Shown here: positions 7,433-13,957 of the stretch, one piece after another
How positions within the stretch are numbered: position 1 is the stretch's first letter
Layout of the letters: each line of letters opens with the position of its first letter
Assembly (NCBI GenBank): GCA_905209725.1
Contig: CAJLTZ010000069.1
Span: 1-13,957, forward strand
Source of the DNA: an uncultured Muribaculaceae bacterium
GTDB taxonomy: Bacteria; Bacteroidota; Bacteroidia; Bacteroidales; Muribaculaceae
Length of the DNA: 13,957 bases
Direction: 5' to 3'
Program-made: the position numbers and the translations under genes
Notes under the pieces: model-generated
The model's input: only the letters and a program-made list of their open reading frames with translations
Told to the model about the DNA's origin: nothing
Database searches by the model: none

Positions 7433-7475
7433 CGGTCGCCGCCCTTCCGGCTCCTGCCTCCGAAGGCCCTGACCG
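7433..7475 (+). other. Structured element in the iorA 5' leader
   Basis: CGGTC (7433-7437) pairs with GACCG (7471-7475). Inside, CCTTC-GG (7443-7450) pairs with CC-GAAGG (7460-7466) around a 9-nt loop with one bulged C. The element lies within the predicted 110-nt leader. It matches no riboswitch class that I recognise. It is GC-rich against an AT-rich promoter and could affect mRNA stability or translation, or be incidental. Confidence 0.4.
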
Positions 7476-7516
7476 ATTGCGTAGTGGCTCTATAAACACA
7501 ATACCTTTGGGACACC

Positions 7517-9145
7517 ATGAAATGTAAGAAACTTCTTCTCGGAGACGAGGCGTTGGCTCTCGGTGCCATTAATGCCGGTCTCTCCGGCGCTTATGCCTAT
7601 CCAGGCACCCCGTCGACCGAAATTCTTGAGTTTGTTCAGAAAAACCCCGTGGCTCGCGAACGCAAGATTCACAGCCACTGGAGCTCCAACGAGAAAACAG
7701 CCATGGAAGAGGCTCTCGGCATGTCGTTCTGCGGCCGCCGCGCCATGACTTCCATGAAGCATGTGGGACTCAACGTAGCTGCCGACCCGTTCGTAAATTC
7801 CGCCATGACAGGCGCCAACGGCGGCCTGCTCGTAATCGCTGCCGACGACCCCTCCATGCATTCTTCTCAGAATGAGCAGGATTCACGTTTCTATGCCGAC
7901 TTCGCTATGGTGCCGGCTCTGGAACCATCCAACCAGCAGGAAGCTTATGAGATGGCCCGCTATGGCTTCGAACTCTCCGAGAAATTCAACATTCCTGTGC
8001 TCGTTCGTCTTGTTACCCGCCTCAGCCACTCCCGCGCCGAGGTGGAAATCGAAGCAGAGCCCTCTCCCGAAAATGAATTCCACTATCCCAAGCATCCCCG
8101 TCAGTGGGTTCTGATGCCCGCAGTGTCGAAAGTGCGCAATGTCCAGCTCATCCAGGACCAGCGCGACTTCGTGGCAGCTTCCGAAACATCCCCCTTTAAT
8201 ATATATAAGGAGGCTCCCGACCATCGCCTCGGCATCGTGGCCAGTGGCATCGCATATAATTACCTGATGGAATGCTTCGGTGGCGACTGCCCGTTCCCTG
8301 TAGTGAAGGTAAGCCAGTATCCTCTTCCCGAAGCTCTCATCAAGCGCCTCTATAATTCCTGCGACGCAGTGCTCATCCTCGAGGAGGGGCAGCCCTTCAT
8401 CGAGCGCCGTGTGGCCGGAATCCTTGCCGACGGCAAGAAAATCTACGGCAAGCTCACTGGTCATGTGAAGCGCGACGGCGAACTGAATCCCGACTACGTG
8501 GCCGAGACCCTGCGCTGCGTGATGCCCGACGCCAAGGGCCTTATGGCTCATGAGGTGGCTGAGGCTTCCGACATCGTGGCTCCCCGCCCGCCGATGCTTT
8601 GCCCCGGCTGCGGTCACAGAGACGTTTACTCGGCTCTCAACGACTGCCTCGCACAGTACGAGTCGCCCCGGGTGTTCGGCGATATCGGCTGCTACACTCT
8701 CGGCTTCCTCAAACCTTTCAACGCTATCGACACCTGCGTCGACATGGGCGCTTCCATCACAATGGCCAAGGGCGCCGCTGATGCCGGCCAGTTCCCCTCC
8801 GTGGCTATCATCGGCGACTCTACTTTCACTCATTCAGGCATGACCGGCCTGCTTGACGCCATCAATGAGAACACAAGCATGCTCGTGATCATCTCCGACA
8901 ACTTAACCACAGGTATGACCGGTGGTCAGGATTCACAGGGCACAGGCAAACTCGAGGACATCTGCATGGGCCTTGGCGCTGATCCTGCTCATGTGCGCAC
9001 CATCGACTCTCTGCCCAAGAACCATGACGAGATGATGAAGCTCTTCCAGGAGGAGATTGAATATAAGGGACTCAGCGTGGTGATTTCGCGTCGCGAATGC
9101 ATCCAGACCGCCCGTCGTCACGCCGCACAGGCCGCAAAGAAATAA
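7517..9145 (+). CDS. iorA: Indolepyruvate:ferredoxin oxidoreductase alpha subunit (arylpyruvate OFOR)
   Basis: 542 aa. With IorB it oxidatively decarboxylates 2-oxoacids (indolepyruvate, phenylpyruvate, 4-hydroxyphenylpyruvate) to acyl-CoA, reducing ferredoxin in the cytoplasm. The N-terminal pyrimidine-binding domain begins LLLGDEALALGAINAGLSGA and includes YAYPGTPSTEI. The C-terminal TPP-binding domain begins at CPGCGHRD (C362, C365) and carries the GDS...DN signature (G433-S435, D461-N462) for Mg-diphosphate. C392 in GDIGC and C528 in SRREC, with C362/C365, have the spacing of the four ligands of the proximal [4Fe-4S] cluster in OFORs (inference by analogy with KorB-type subunits). The protein ends about 14 residues after C528. 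The C-terminal two-cluster ferredoxin domain of archaeal IorA (about 640 aa) is absent, as I believe is common in Bacteroidetes. First gene of a four-gene cassette. The exact substrate cannot be told from sequence. Confidence 0.92.
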   Translation: MKCKKLLLGDEALALGAINAGLSGAYAYPGTPSTEILEFVQKNPVARERKIHSHWSSNEKTAMEEALGMSFCGRRAMTSMKHVGLNVAADPFVNSAMTGANGGLLVIAADDPSMHSSQNEQDSRFYADFAMVPALEPSNQQEAYEMARYGFELSEKFNIPVLVRLVTRLSHSRAEVEIEAEPSPENEFHYPKHPRQWVLMPAVSKVRNVQLIQDQRDFVAASETSPFNIYKEAPDHRLGIVASGIAYNYLMECFGGDCPFPVVKVSQYPLPEALIKRLYNSCDAVLILEEGQPFIERRVAGILADGKKIYGKLTGHVKRDGELNPDYVAETLRCVMPDAKGLMAHEVAEASDIVAPRPPMLCPGCGHRDVYSALNDCLAQYESPRVFGDIGCYTLGFLKPFNAIDTCVDMGASITMAKGAADAGQFPSVAIIGDSTFTHSGMTGLLDAINENTSMLVIISDNLTTGMTGGQDSQGTGKLEDICMGLGADPAHVRTIDSLPKNHDEMMKLFQEEIEYKGLSVVISRRECIQTARRHAAQAAKK

Positions 9146-9173
9146 TTTGTTTCAATTCAAAATTAAGACAACT

Positions 9174-9203
9174 CCGCGCCACGGGAATCCGGATTCCACG
9201 CGG
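9174..9203 (+). other. GC-rich hairpin in the iorA-iorB gap
   Basis: The 81-bp gap contains the perfect palindrome GGAATCC/GGATTCC (9184-9197). It is flanked by CCGCG (9174-9178) and CGCGG (9199-9203), which can pair across a small asymmetric internal loop. No U-tract follows (ACAAAAAAC), so it is not a classic terminator. It is more likely an RNA processing or stabilising structure between cotranscribed genes. Confidence 0.55.
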
Positions 9204-9226
9204 CGGGACAAAAAACGATTCACAAT

Positions 9227-9823
9227 ATGAAATCAGATATAGTATTGGCAGGCGTTGGAGGACAAGGCATCCTTACAATCGCTACCATTCTCGGAGCGGC
9301 CGCCCTTAACGAGAACCTTCACCTCAAACAGGCCGAGGTGCACGGAATGAGCCAGCGAGGCGGCGACGTGCAGTCGAACCTCCGCCTCAGCTCGGATCCC
9401 ATACATTCCGACCTTATACCTCTCGGCGGAGCCGACCTCATCGTTTCGCTCGAACCGATGGAGGCTCTCCGCTATCTTCCCTACCTCTCGAAAACCGGTT
9501 GGATTGTGACCAACAGCCAGCCTTTCGTCAACATCGACAATTATCCCGAGATGGAGAAGGTGGAGGCCGCGCTCGCAGCTTGCCAGCGCGTGGTGGCTTT
9601 CGACATGGATGCCGTGGCTAAAGAGGTGGCTACCGCAAGATCCTCCAACCTCGTGCTCCTCGGAGCCGCTTCCCCCTTCATCGACCTTGAGGCAGAAAAG
9701 ATCGAGCAGGGTATCCGCGACACTTTCGCTTCAAAAGGCGAGAAAATCGTGGACTCAAACATCGCCGCTTTCCGCGCTGGCCGCAAGATTGCTGCTGAAA
9801 TCAAGGAGAAGGCCAACGCCTGA
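9227..9823 (+). CDS. iorB: Indolepyruvate:ferredoxin oxidoreductase beta subunit
   Basis: 198 aa, the normal size for IorB, and a member of the pyruvate/ketoisovalerate oxidoreductase gamma-domain family. The N terminus has the family signature VLAGVGGQGILTIATILGAA (residues 6-25), followed by LKQAEVHGMSQRGGDVQSNL, typical of this subunit. It contains no cysteine cluster motif, so any Fe-S cluster of the complex must sit in IorA. It forms the heterodimer with IorA and contributes to CoA and substrate binding by family analogy. It starts 81 bp after iorA with no promoter in between, hence cotranscription. A GC-rich hairpin follows 20 bp after its stop. Confidence 0.93.
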   Translation: MKSDIVLAGVGGQGILTIATILGAAALNENLHLKQAEVHGMSQRGGDVQSNLRLSSDPIHSDLIPLGGADLIVSLEPMEALRYLPYLSKTGWIVTNSQPFVNIDNYPEMEKVEAALAACQRVVAFDMDAVAKEVATARSSNLVLLGAASPFIDLEAEKIEQGIRDTFASKGEKIVDSNIAAFRAGRKIAAEIKEKANA

Positions 9824-9843
9824 GAACCCAAAACACAATCTTA

Positions 9844-9878
9844 ATCCGCGCCGGCAGCATATCCGATCCGGCGCGGAT
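9844..9878 (+). other. Perfect 11-bp GC-rich hairpin between iorB and the aminotransferase gene
   Basis: ATCCGCGCCGG (9844-9854) is perfectly complementary to CCGGCGCGGAT (9868-9878) around a 13-nt loop. ATTCCC follows instead of a U-tract, so strong intrinsic termination is unlikely. The left arm shares TCCGCGCC with the left arm of the iorA-iorB hairpin, suggesting a related structural element placed in successive gaps of the operon. Confidence 0.6.
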
Positions 9879-9922
9879 ATTCCCATTGCTTACAACACAC
9901 CTTAGAACCTTAAATCTACAGT

Positions 9923-11239
9923 ATGTTTCCCATAAGTGACCAGGATTTTCTCAAGACCGTAGAAGGTCAGGGAATAATGGACCTATCATCAGCCACGATT
10001 CGTCAGATATGCTCCCTCGCAGCCGCACTGGAGGATGTGAGCGGAGAAAAGATGATACATCTCGAAATCGGCAACCCGGGTCTCCCAGCCGAGGAGATTG
10101 GTGTGGCAGCCGAAGTGGCAGCCCTCGAAAGCGGAGTGGCTAACAAATATCCCCCGATTCAGGGTATCCCCGAACTCAAGCAGGCCGGCAGCCGCTTCCT
10201 GAAATCCTTCCTCGACGTAGATATCCCCGCTAAATACATCATCCCCACAGTGGGCTCCATGCAGGGATGCTTCACTCTCCAGCTGCTTCTCGCAAAGCGC
10301 CTGAAGGAGAAGAATTCGATTCTCTTCATCAACCCCGGATTCCCTGCCAACCGCCATCAGGCAAAGGTGCTCGGAATCAACGATGTCGCTTTTGATATCT
10401 ATGAGCACCGAGGCGACAAACTCGAGGCCAAACTCGAGAGTATCCTCGCCAAAGGTAATATCACGGCGCTCCTCTACAGCAACCCCAACAACCCCGCCTG
10501 GACCAACCTCACAGAGCAGGAACTCGAAGTGATAGGGCGCCTGGCTACAAAATACGATGTCATTGTGCTCGAGGACCTCGCTTATTTCGGCATGGACTTC
10601 AGAAAGGATGTGAGCCATCCCGGAGTTCCCCCGTTCGGATCCACAGTGGCACGTTACACCGACAATTACATCATGCTTCTTTCCGGCTCGAAGATCTTCA
10701 GCTATGCCGGCCAGCGCATCGCCATGGTCTGCATGAGCCCGTCGGTCTATGAGCGCAAGTATGAATTCTGTGAGAAATTCTATGAGATGCCGAAATTCGG
10801 CGACGCTTACGTATATGGTGTGCTCTATTGTGCATCATCCGGCACTTCTCACTCCGCACAGTTTGGCCTTGCCGCCATGCTGAATGCCGCCAGCGATGGC
10901 GTGCTGCCTTTCGTGGAGCACTGCAGCGAATATGGCCGACGTGCCGAAGTGGTGAAGCGTGTGTTCTGTGACAATGATTTCTACATCGTATATGATAAGG
11001 ATGGCGACGAACCCATTGCCGACGGATTCTTCTTCACTATCGGATATCCCGGCATGTCTGGCGATGAATTGCAGACAGAGCTCCTTCGCTATGGAGTGTC
11101 GGCAATTTCGCTGGCAAGCACCGGTAGCGACCAGCCCGGCATTCGTGCCTGCGTGTCGATGATTCGCACAGATGAGGAATTCGCTCGCCTGCAGAAATTC
11201 CTGGAGGCATTTAAAAAAGACCATCCTATAAAGAAATAA
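9923..11239 (+). CDS. Class I/II PLP-dependent aminotransferase
   Basis: 438 aa, fold-type I aminotransferase of the aspartate/aromatic type. Visible residues: the NPNNP motif (N187-P191); VLEDLAYFGM with the Asp and Tyr that hold the pyridine ring and phenol; the Schiff-base lysine K257 in LLSGSKIFSYAGQR; and R408 in GIRACVS, which would bind the substrate alpha-carboxylate. It converts an amino acid plus 2-oxoglutarate to a 2-oxoacid plus glutamate. Its position between iorAB and an acyl-CoA transferase gene suggests it supplies aromatic or branched 2-oxoacids to IorAB; this is inference from context. Only 2 bp separate its stop from the next ATG, indicating tight coupling. The side-chain specificity is not visible in the sequence. 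Confidence 0.88.
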   Translation: MFPISDQDFLKTVEGQGIMDLSSATIRQICSLAAALEDVSGEKMIHLEIGNPGLPAEEIGVAAEVAALESGVANKYPPIQGIPELKQAGSRFLKSFLDVDIPAKYIIPTVGSMQGCFTLQLLLAKRLKEKNSILFINPGFPANRHQAKVLGINDVAFDIYEHRGDKLEAKLESILAKGNITALLYSNPNNPAWTNLTEQELEVIGRLATKYDVIVLEDLAYFGMDFRKDVSHPGVPPFGSTVARYTDNYIMLLSGSKIFSYAGQRIAMVCMSPSVYERKYEFCEKFYEMPKFGDAYVYGVLYCASSGTSHSAQFGLAAMLNAASDGVLPFVEHCSEYGRRAEVVKRVFCDNDFYIVYDKDGDEPIADGFFFTIGYPGMSGDELQTELLRYGVSAISLASTGSDQPGIRACVSMIRTDEEFARLQKFLEAFKKDHPIKK

Positions 11240-11241
11240 TC

Positions 11242-12546
11242 ATGCATCAGGACATCAAATTCGTGTCGGCGGCGGAGGCCGTGAAGCTCATCGAGAGCGG
11301 CGACCACGTATATCTCCAGGGCAGCACCTCTATCCCCGAGGCTCTCTCGGAGGCTCTTGCTGCCAGAGGCAATGAGCTTCGCGATGTTACCATCTACACC
11401 GGATTTGGTGTGGGACGCGGTCCGTCGCCTCTTTGCAAACCGGAATATAAGGACTCTTTCCTTATCAATTCTTTTTTTGTAAATAACACGGTGCGCCAAT
11501 GGATTGCCGACGGTTACGGGTCGATGACTCCCCGTTTTCTCGGCGAGGTGCCTCAGCTGATGCGCGACGGCACATGGCGTGTCGACGTGGCGCTCATCAA
11601 CTGCTCCCTGCCTAATGAGGAGGGTCTCGTGAGCTTCGGCGTCTCGGGCGATGTGGCCTGCGCTGCTGTGGAATGTGCCGACCGCGTGATTGCCCAGATC
11701 AATCCGCAGATGCCTTTCTCTTATGGCGACCCCACGGTGCATATATCGAGGCTTGCTGCCTGCGTCAGCGTTGACGAGCCCCTCGTGGAGGTGCCCACCA
11801 GCGACCCCACACCCGAAGAACGCAGAATCGGCGAGGCCATAGCAGCTCTTATCCCTGATGGCGCCACTCTTCAGATTGGCGTGGGCGGTATCCCGAACGC
11901 CGTGATTCAGGCTCTCTCCGGACATCAGCATCTCGGCCTGCACACAGAGGCTATGACCGACGGTGTGCTTCCGCTGCTCGAGAAGGGTATCATCGACAAT
12001 TCTCAGAAGAAGGTGCTCCCCGGCCTTTCAGTGGCTTCACTCGCCCTTGGTAGCCGTCGCCTTTACGATTATATGGACCATAACCCCGATATTATCTTCA
12101 GGGATGTGGCCTGGACCAACAATCCTTTCGTAATCGGTCAGAACCCCAAGGTGATGTCGATTAATTCCTGCCTGGAAATCGACCTTACAGGTCAGGTTTG
12201 CGCCGACTCGATCGGTAAGAAGATCTTCTCCGGTGTTGGAGGTCAGCATGACTTCGTATATGGTTCATCGCTCAGTGAGGGTGGCCTTTCATTCCTTGCC
12301 ATGCTTTCCACCACCAATAAGGGCATCAACAAAATCAAACCTGTGCTCACTGAGGGCGCCGGCGTGGTGACTACCCGATTCCAGACCAACTATGTAGTGA
12401 CGGAGTGGGGTGCTGTCAATCTGCGCGGCAAGACACTCGCCGAGCGCGCCAAACTGATGATCTCCGTGGCAGCTCCTCAGTTCCGCGAGGAACTCGAGCG
12501 CGAGGCGGCCGAACGCTTCGGCTATAGCTTCCTCCGCCTGAAATAA
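11242..12546 (+). CDS. Acetyl-CoA hydrolase/transferase family protein (acyl-CoA:acetate CoA-transferase)
   Basis: 434 aa, the usual length for the Cat1/AbfT-like (4-hydroxybutyrate or butyryl-CoA:acetate) CoA-transferases. The N-terminal half holds VYLQGSTSIPEAL and VDVALINCSLPNEEGLVSFG. The C-terminal half starts near GATLQIGVGGIPNAV and holds the predicted catalytic glutamate E236 in GLHTEAMTDG, followed by SGVGGQHDFVYGS and VVTEWGAVNLRG. Mechanism by family: the glutamate forms a glutamyl-CoA thioester and moves CoA from an acyl-CoA to acetate. In this operon the most economical role is to release the acid from the IorAB product (arylacetyl-CoA or branched acyl-CoA) and make acetyl-CoA for ATP via Pta/AckA. 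Other substrates (succinate, propionyl-CoA, butyryl-CoA) are possible. Family very sure, substrate inferred. Last gene of the cassette. Confidence 0.9.
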   Translation: MHQDIKFVSAAEAVKLIESGDHVYLQGSTSIPEALSEALAARGNELRDVTIYTGFGVGRGPSPLCKPEYKDSFLINSFFVNNTVRQWIADGYGSMTPRFLGEVPQLMRDGTWRVDVALINCSLPNEEGLVSFGVSGDVACAAVECADRVIAQINPQMPFSYGDPTVHISRLAACVSVDEPLVEVPTSDPTPEERRIGEAIAALIPDGATLQIGVGGIPNAVIQALSGHQHLGLHTEAMTDGVLPLLEKGIIDNSQKKVLPGLSVASLALGSRRLYDYMDHNPDIIFRDVAWTNNPFVIGQNPKVMSINSCLEIDLTGQVCADSIGKKIFSGVGGQHDFVYGSSLSEGGLSFLAMLSTTNKGINKIKPVLTEGAGVVTTRFQTNYVVTEWGAVNLRGKTLAERAKLMISVAAPQFREELEREAAERFGYSFLRLK

Positions 12547-12562
12547 CGATTTGAATAAAATC

Positions 12563-12625
12563 AATCGGACGTATCGGACATATCGGACATATCGGACAAG
12601 TCAGACTAGTCAGATATGTCCGATT
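12563..12625. terminator. Repeat-built inverted repeat between convergent genes, possible bidirectional terminator
   Basis: ATATGTCCGATT (12614-12625) is complementary to AATCGGAC...TAT at the start of the repeat tract (12563-12573, one mismatch) and, for its inner ten bases, to the following TCGGACATAT copies. A stem can thus form in several registers. Short A/T tracts flank both sides (TTAAATTATC on plus; TTGATTTTATTC on minus). Position between two convergent stops fits a terminator, though the U-tracts are poor. Confidence 0.45.
12565..12618. repeat. Six-unit 9-bp tandem repeat (TCGGACATA type)
   Basis: Units start at 12565, 12574, 12583, 12592, 12601 and 12610: TCGGACGTA, TCGGACATA twice, TCGGACAAG, TCAGACTAG, TCAGATATG. 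The first half is conserved and the last three units decay. There are no spacers, so it is not a CRISPR. It fills the convergent gap between the CoA-transferase and AI-2E genes. Confidence 0.9.
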
Positions 12626-12632
12626 AAATTAT

Positions 12633-12667
12633 CAATCCTCAATCCTCAATCCTCAATCTTCAATCCT
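12633..12667. repeat. Five-unit 7-bp tandem repeat (CAATCCT)
   Basis: CAATCCT at 12633, 12640, 12647 and 12661, with CAATCTT at 12654. The last base of the array is the last base of the stop codon of the minus-strand AI-2E gene (TGA at 12669-12667), so array length changes would alter only the 3' untranslated region. A second, unrelated repeat directly next to the 9-bp array. Confidence 0.9.
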
Positions 12668-13740
12668 CATTTCCTGTTGCTGACGTATGTTTCATAGTAG
12701 CTCATGATGAGCGCAGTGGCAGGCAAGGCGATAATCATGCCGATGATGCCCATCAGCGAACCCCACACCGACAACGACAGCAGAATGATGGCAGGATTCA
12801 ACCCTAATTCCTTGCCCATCACGTGAGGAGTGATCACATAGTCGCACAAGCATTGGCTTATAAGATACACAAGGCCGCATTTCCCGAGTTCTCCCCAGAA
12901 TGTGAATTCTCCTCCCAATGAGAACACGAAGCATATGAGAGCAACCGGTATCAATGTGATATACTGGAAATAGGGAATCATATACAGCACACCCACAAGA
13001 ATACCCATCGGCACCGCAAGTGGCAAACCTATAATCAGAAAACCAACGCAATAGAACACTATCGCACAGAGAGCCACCTTTCCCTGACCGCGGAAATAAT
13101 GGTTCATGTTGTTCTTGACCTCGTTGGTAATCTCCATTGCCTTCGGACGATATTTTATCGGGAAGATTTTCTTGAAGCCATTGACAATCGTGGGATAGTC
13201 GATGAGGATGAAGAGGATATACACCAAAGTAAGCAGCCATTCAATGGTGTGGATAATCACTTCGGCCGATTCCGCAAGGAGGGCATAGCCCTTGTTGACT
13301 ATCGACTCAAACCGCATATTGGATATGGTGTGCAGAATCATGTCGATGTCGAGATGGGTGTTGATGAAATTGAACACAGGACCATAGTCTTCGGGCAGTT
13401 TGATTTTGCCCGTTGACAATTCCTTGATGATCGCATTGCATTGCTCAAGGTCTGAAATCACGGAAGGGGTAACTGCCCACACAAGCACTCCAATCACGAT
13501 TGTGACTTCCGTCACCGTGAGCACTGAAGCAATAATCCTCCCCTTGAGATGGAGCAGTTTCATGTTCAAGCCCACAAGCGGATTCATCAGATATGCTAAT
13601 GCGCAGGCCACAATGAAGGGAAGCAATGCATCGCGGAGATAAATGCAGAGCCAGATGAGGCCAACGGCGATGCCGAGCCCCAGTATCAGCCACATAATGC
13701 GGTCGATGTCCCAATAATATGTTTTTCCGTCTTTATCCAT
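12667..13740 (-). CDS. AI-2E family transporter (polytopic membrane protein)
   Basis: 357 aa, the usual size of the AI-2E (PF01594) family, with seven or eight hydrophobic helices: about residues 14-33, 38-56 and 68-91 at the N terminus, a soluble loop (about 92-160), and the rest clustered from about 160 to 350. Family-like motifs are MIPYFQYI and PHVMGKELGLNPAIILLSLS near the C terminus, followed by a Gly-rich GSLMGIIGMIIALPATAL. The family name comes from E. coli TqsA, proposed to export autoinducer-2. Other members are Na+/H+ or efflux transporters, and most Bacteroidetes copies have no tested substrate. The start codon gives a short polar N terminus before the first helix, as expected. 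It stands alone, convergent with the CoA-transferase gene. No consensus promoter is obvious upstream. Confidence 0.88.
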   Translation of the reverse strand: MDKDGKTYYWDIDRIMWLILGLGIAVGLIWLCIYLRDALLPFIVACALAYLMNPLVGLNMKLLHLKGRIIASVLTVTEVTIVIGVLVWAVTPSVISDLEQCNAIIKELSTGKIKLPEDYGPVFNFINTHLDIDMILHTISNMRFESIVNKGYALLAESAEVIIHTIEWLLTLVYILFILIDYPTIVNGFKKIFPIKYRPKAMEITNEVKNNMNHYFRGQGKVALCAIVFYCVGFLIIGLPLAVPMGILVGVLYMIPYFQYITLIPVALICFVFSLGGEFTFWGELGKCGLVYLISQCLCDYVITPHVMGKELGLNPAIILLSLSVWGSLMGIIGMIIALPATALIMSYYETYVSNRK

Positions 13741-13957
13741 GGCAATATGAAAACGACTGAGGAAAGAAGATGTAGTGGTGTTTTATTATAACGCGCCGAA
13801 ATTGCTGATGTTCACAGCCGGCATGCATATGATTTCTCCTCTGAGACGTGCAGGAAAGATTGGTATTTCTTAAAAACGCGAGTTCGGGATAAGAATCGTT
13901 GTTCATCCACCAAGCCAAAGGACATAGAGCATTGGGCGGCCAATCAAGGTCGCCTGA
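13741..13957. other. Unassigned right-end region upstream of the AI-2E gene
   Basis: 217 bp up to the window edge. No tRNA, rRNA or known riboswitch is recognised. A TATAAT-like string occurs at 13784-13790 on the minus strand, but no TAnnTTTG box is seen. A hairpin GGCGGCC-AATCAA-GGTCGCC (about 13935-13955) lies at the very end; it has one G-U pair and is followed by TGA at the edge, so any U-tract cannot be judged. A 21-codon reading frame is listed separately. Confidence 0.35.
13808..13873 (+). CDS. Possible 21-aa small ORF (unrecognised)
   Basis: ATG to TAA, reading MFTAGMHMISPLRRAGKIGI plus a final Ser. It is divergent from the AI-2E gene. No clear ribosome binding site or consensus promoter precedes it. 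It is too short for a reliable coding call, and I do not recognise the family. A basic centre (RRAGK) is the only notable trait. It could be a leader peptide for something beyond the window, or chance. A longer minus-strand frame covers the same bases; neither is supported independently. Confidence 0.2.
   Translation: MFTAGMHMISPLRRAGKIGIS

Noticed and set aside
7883..8833. Long minus-strand frame (316 codons) opposite iorA
   Set aside because: It is antisense to a clear IorA reading frame with intact motifs. The translation is rich in His/Gly/Glu without domain-like order, as expected from codon bias in the sense gene.
11089..11943. Minus-strand frame (284 codons) across the aminotransferase/CoA-transferase junction
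   Set aside because: It overlaps two well-supported genes, and the translation has no recognisable motif.
12565..12667. CRISPR-like array
   Set aside because: Units are 9 and 7 bp with no spacers and no cas genes nearby; these are simple tandem repeats.
13733..13918. Minus-strand 61-codon frame upstream of the AI-2E gene
   Set aside because: It overlaps the start of the AI-2E gene in another frame, lacks a ribosome binding site or recognisable domain, and has a His/Asn-rich random-looking composition.

Overview
The window looks like chromosomal DNA of a gut-type Bacteroidales bacterium, plausibly Muribaculaceae or a relative (family placement is inference). Reasons: three promoter sites match the Bacteroidetes consensus (TTTG, about 20 bp, TAnnTTTG); Shine-Dalgarno sequences are weak; one gene encodes the Bacteroidetes-typical HU-CCDC81/SPOR protein; the DsbD, COG0523 and IorAB proteins are of the kind found in this phylum. 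I see no phage, transposon, plasmid or CRISPR signature.

Left part (1-2760): an RmuC-family protein on the plus strand faces a CobW/COG0523 metallochaperone GTPase on the minus strand, with a terminator hairpin between them. The GTPase has a very His-rich linker and begins immediately after the terminator of the tRNA operon upstream of it.

Middle (2760-7340), all minus strand: a tRNA operon read as Gly(GCC), Gly(GCC), Leu(GAG), Leu(GAG) from a textbook Bacteroidetes promoter; an HU-CCDC81/SPOR membrane protein; and a two-gene operon of a DsbD-type thiol-disulfide transporter followed by a secreted TPR protein, which overlap by ATGA.

Right part (7340-12550), plus strand: a four-gene catabolic cassette driven by a consensus promoter. 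It encodes IorA and IorB (2-oxoacid:ferredoxin oxidoreductase), a class I/II aminotransferase and an acetyl-CoA hydrolase/CoA-transferase. Together they could take an aromatic (or branched) amino acid to its 2-oxoacid, then to an acyl-CoA with reduction of ferredoxin, then to the free acid plus acetyl-CoA. This would be an arylacetate-producing fermentation pathway that saves energy. GC-rich hairpins sit in the first two intergenic gaps, and IorA lacks the usual C-terminal ferredoxin domain.

The right end holds a repeat-rich convergent intergenic region (9-bp and 7-bp tandem repeats), an AI-2E-family membrane protein on the minus strand, and about 200 bp of unassigned DNA. The most interesting points are the assembled amino acid to acid cassette with its one-cluster IorA, the terminator-abutted COG0523 gene, and the hairpins and repeats in the gaps. 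None of these amounts to a clearly new biological system.
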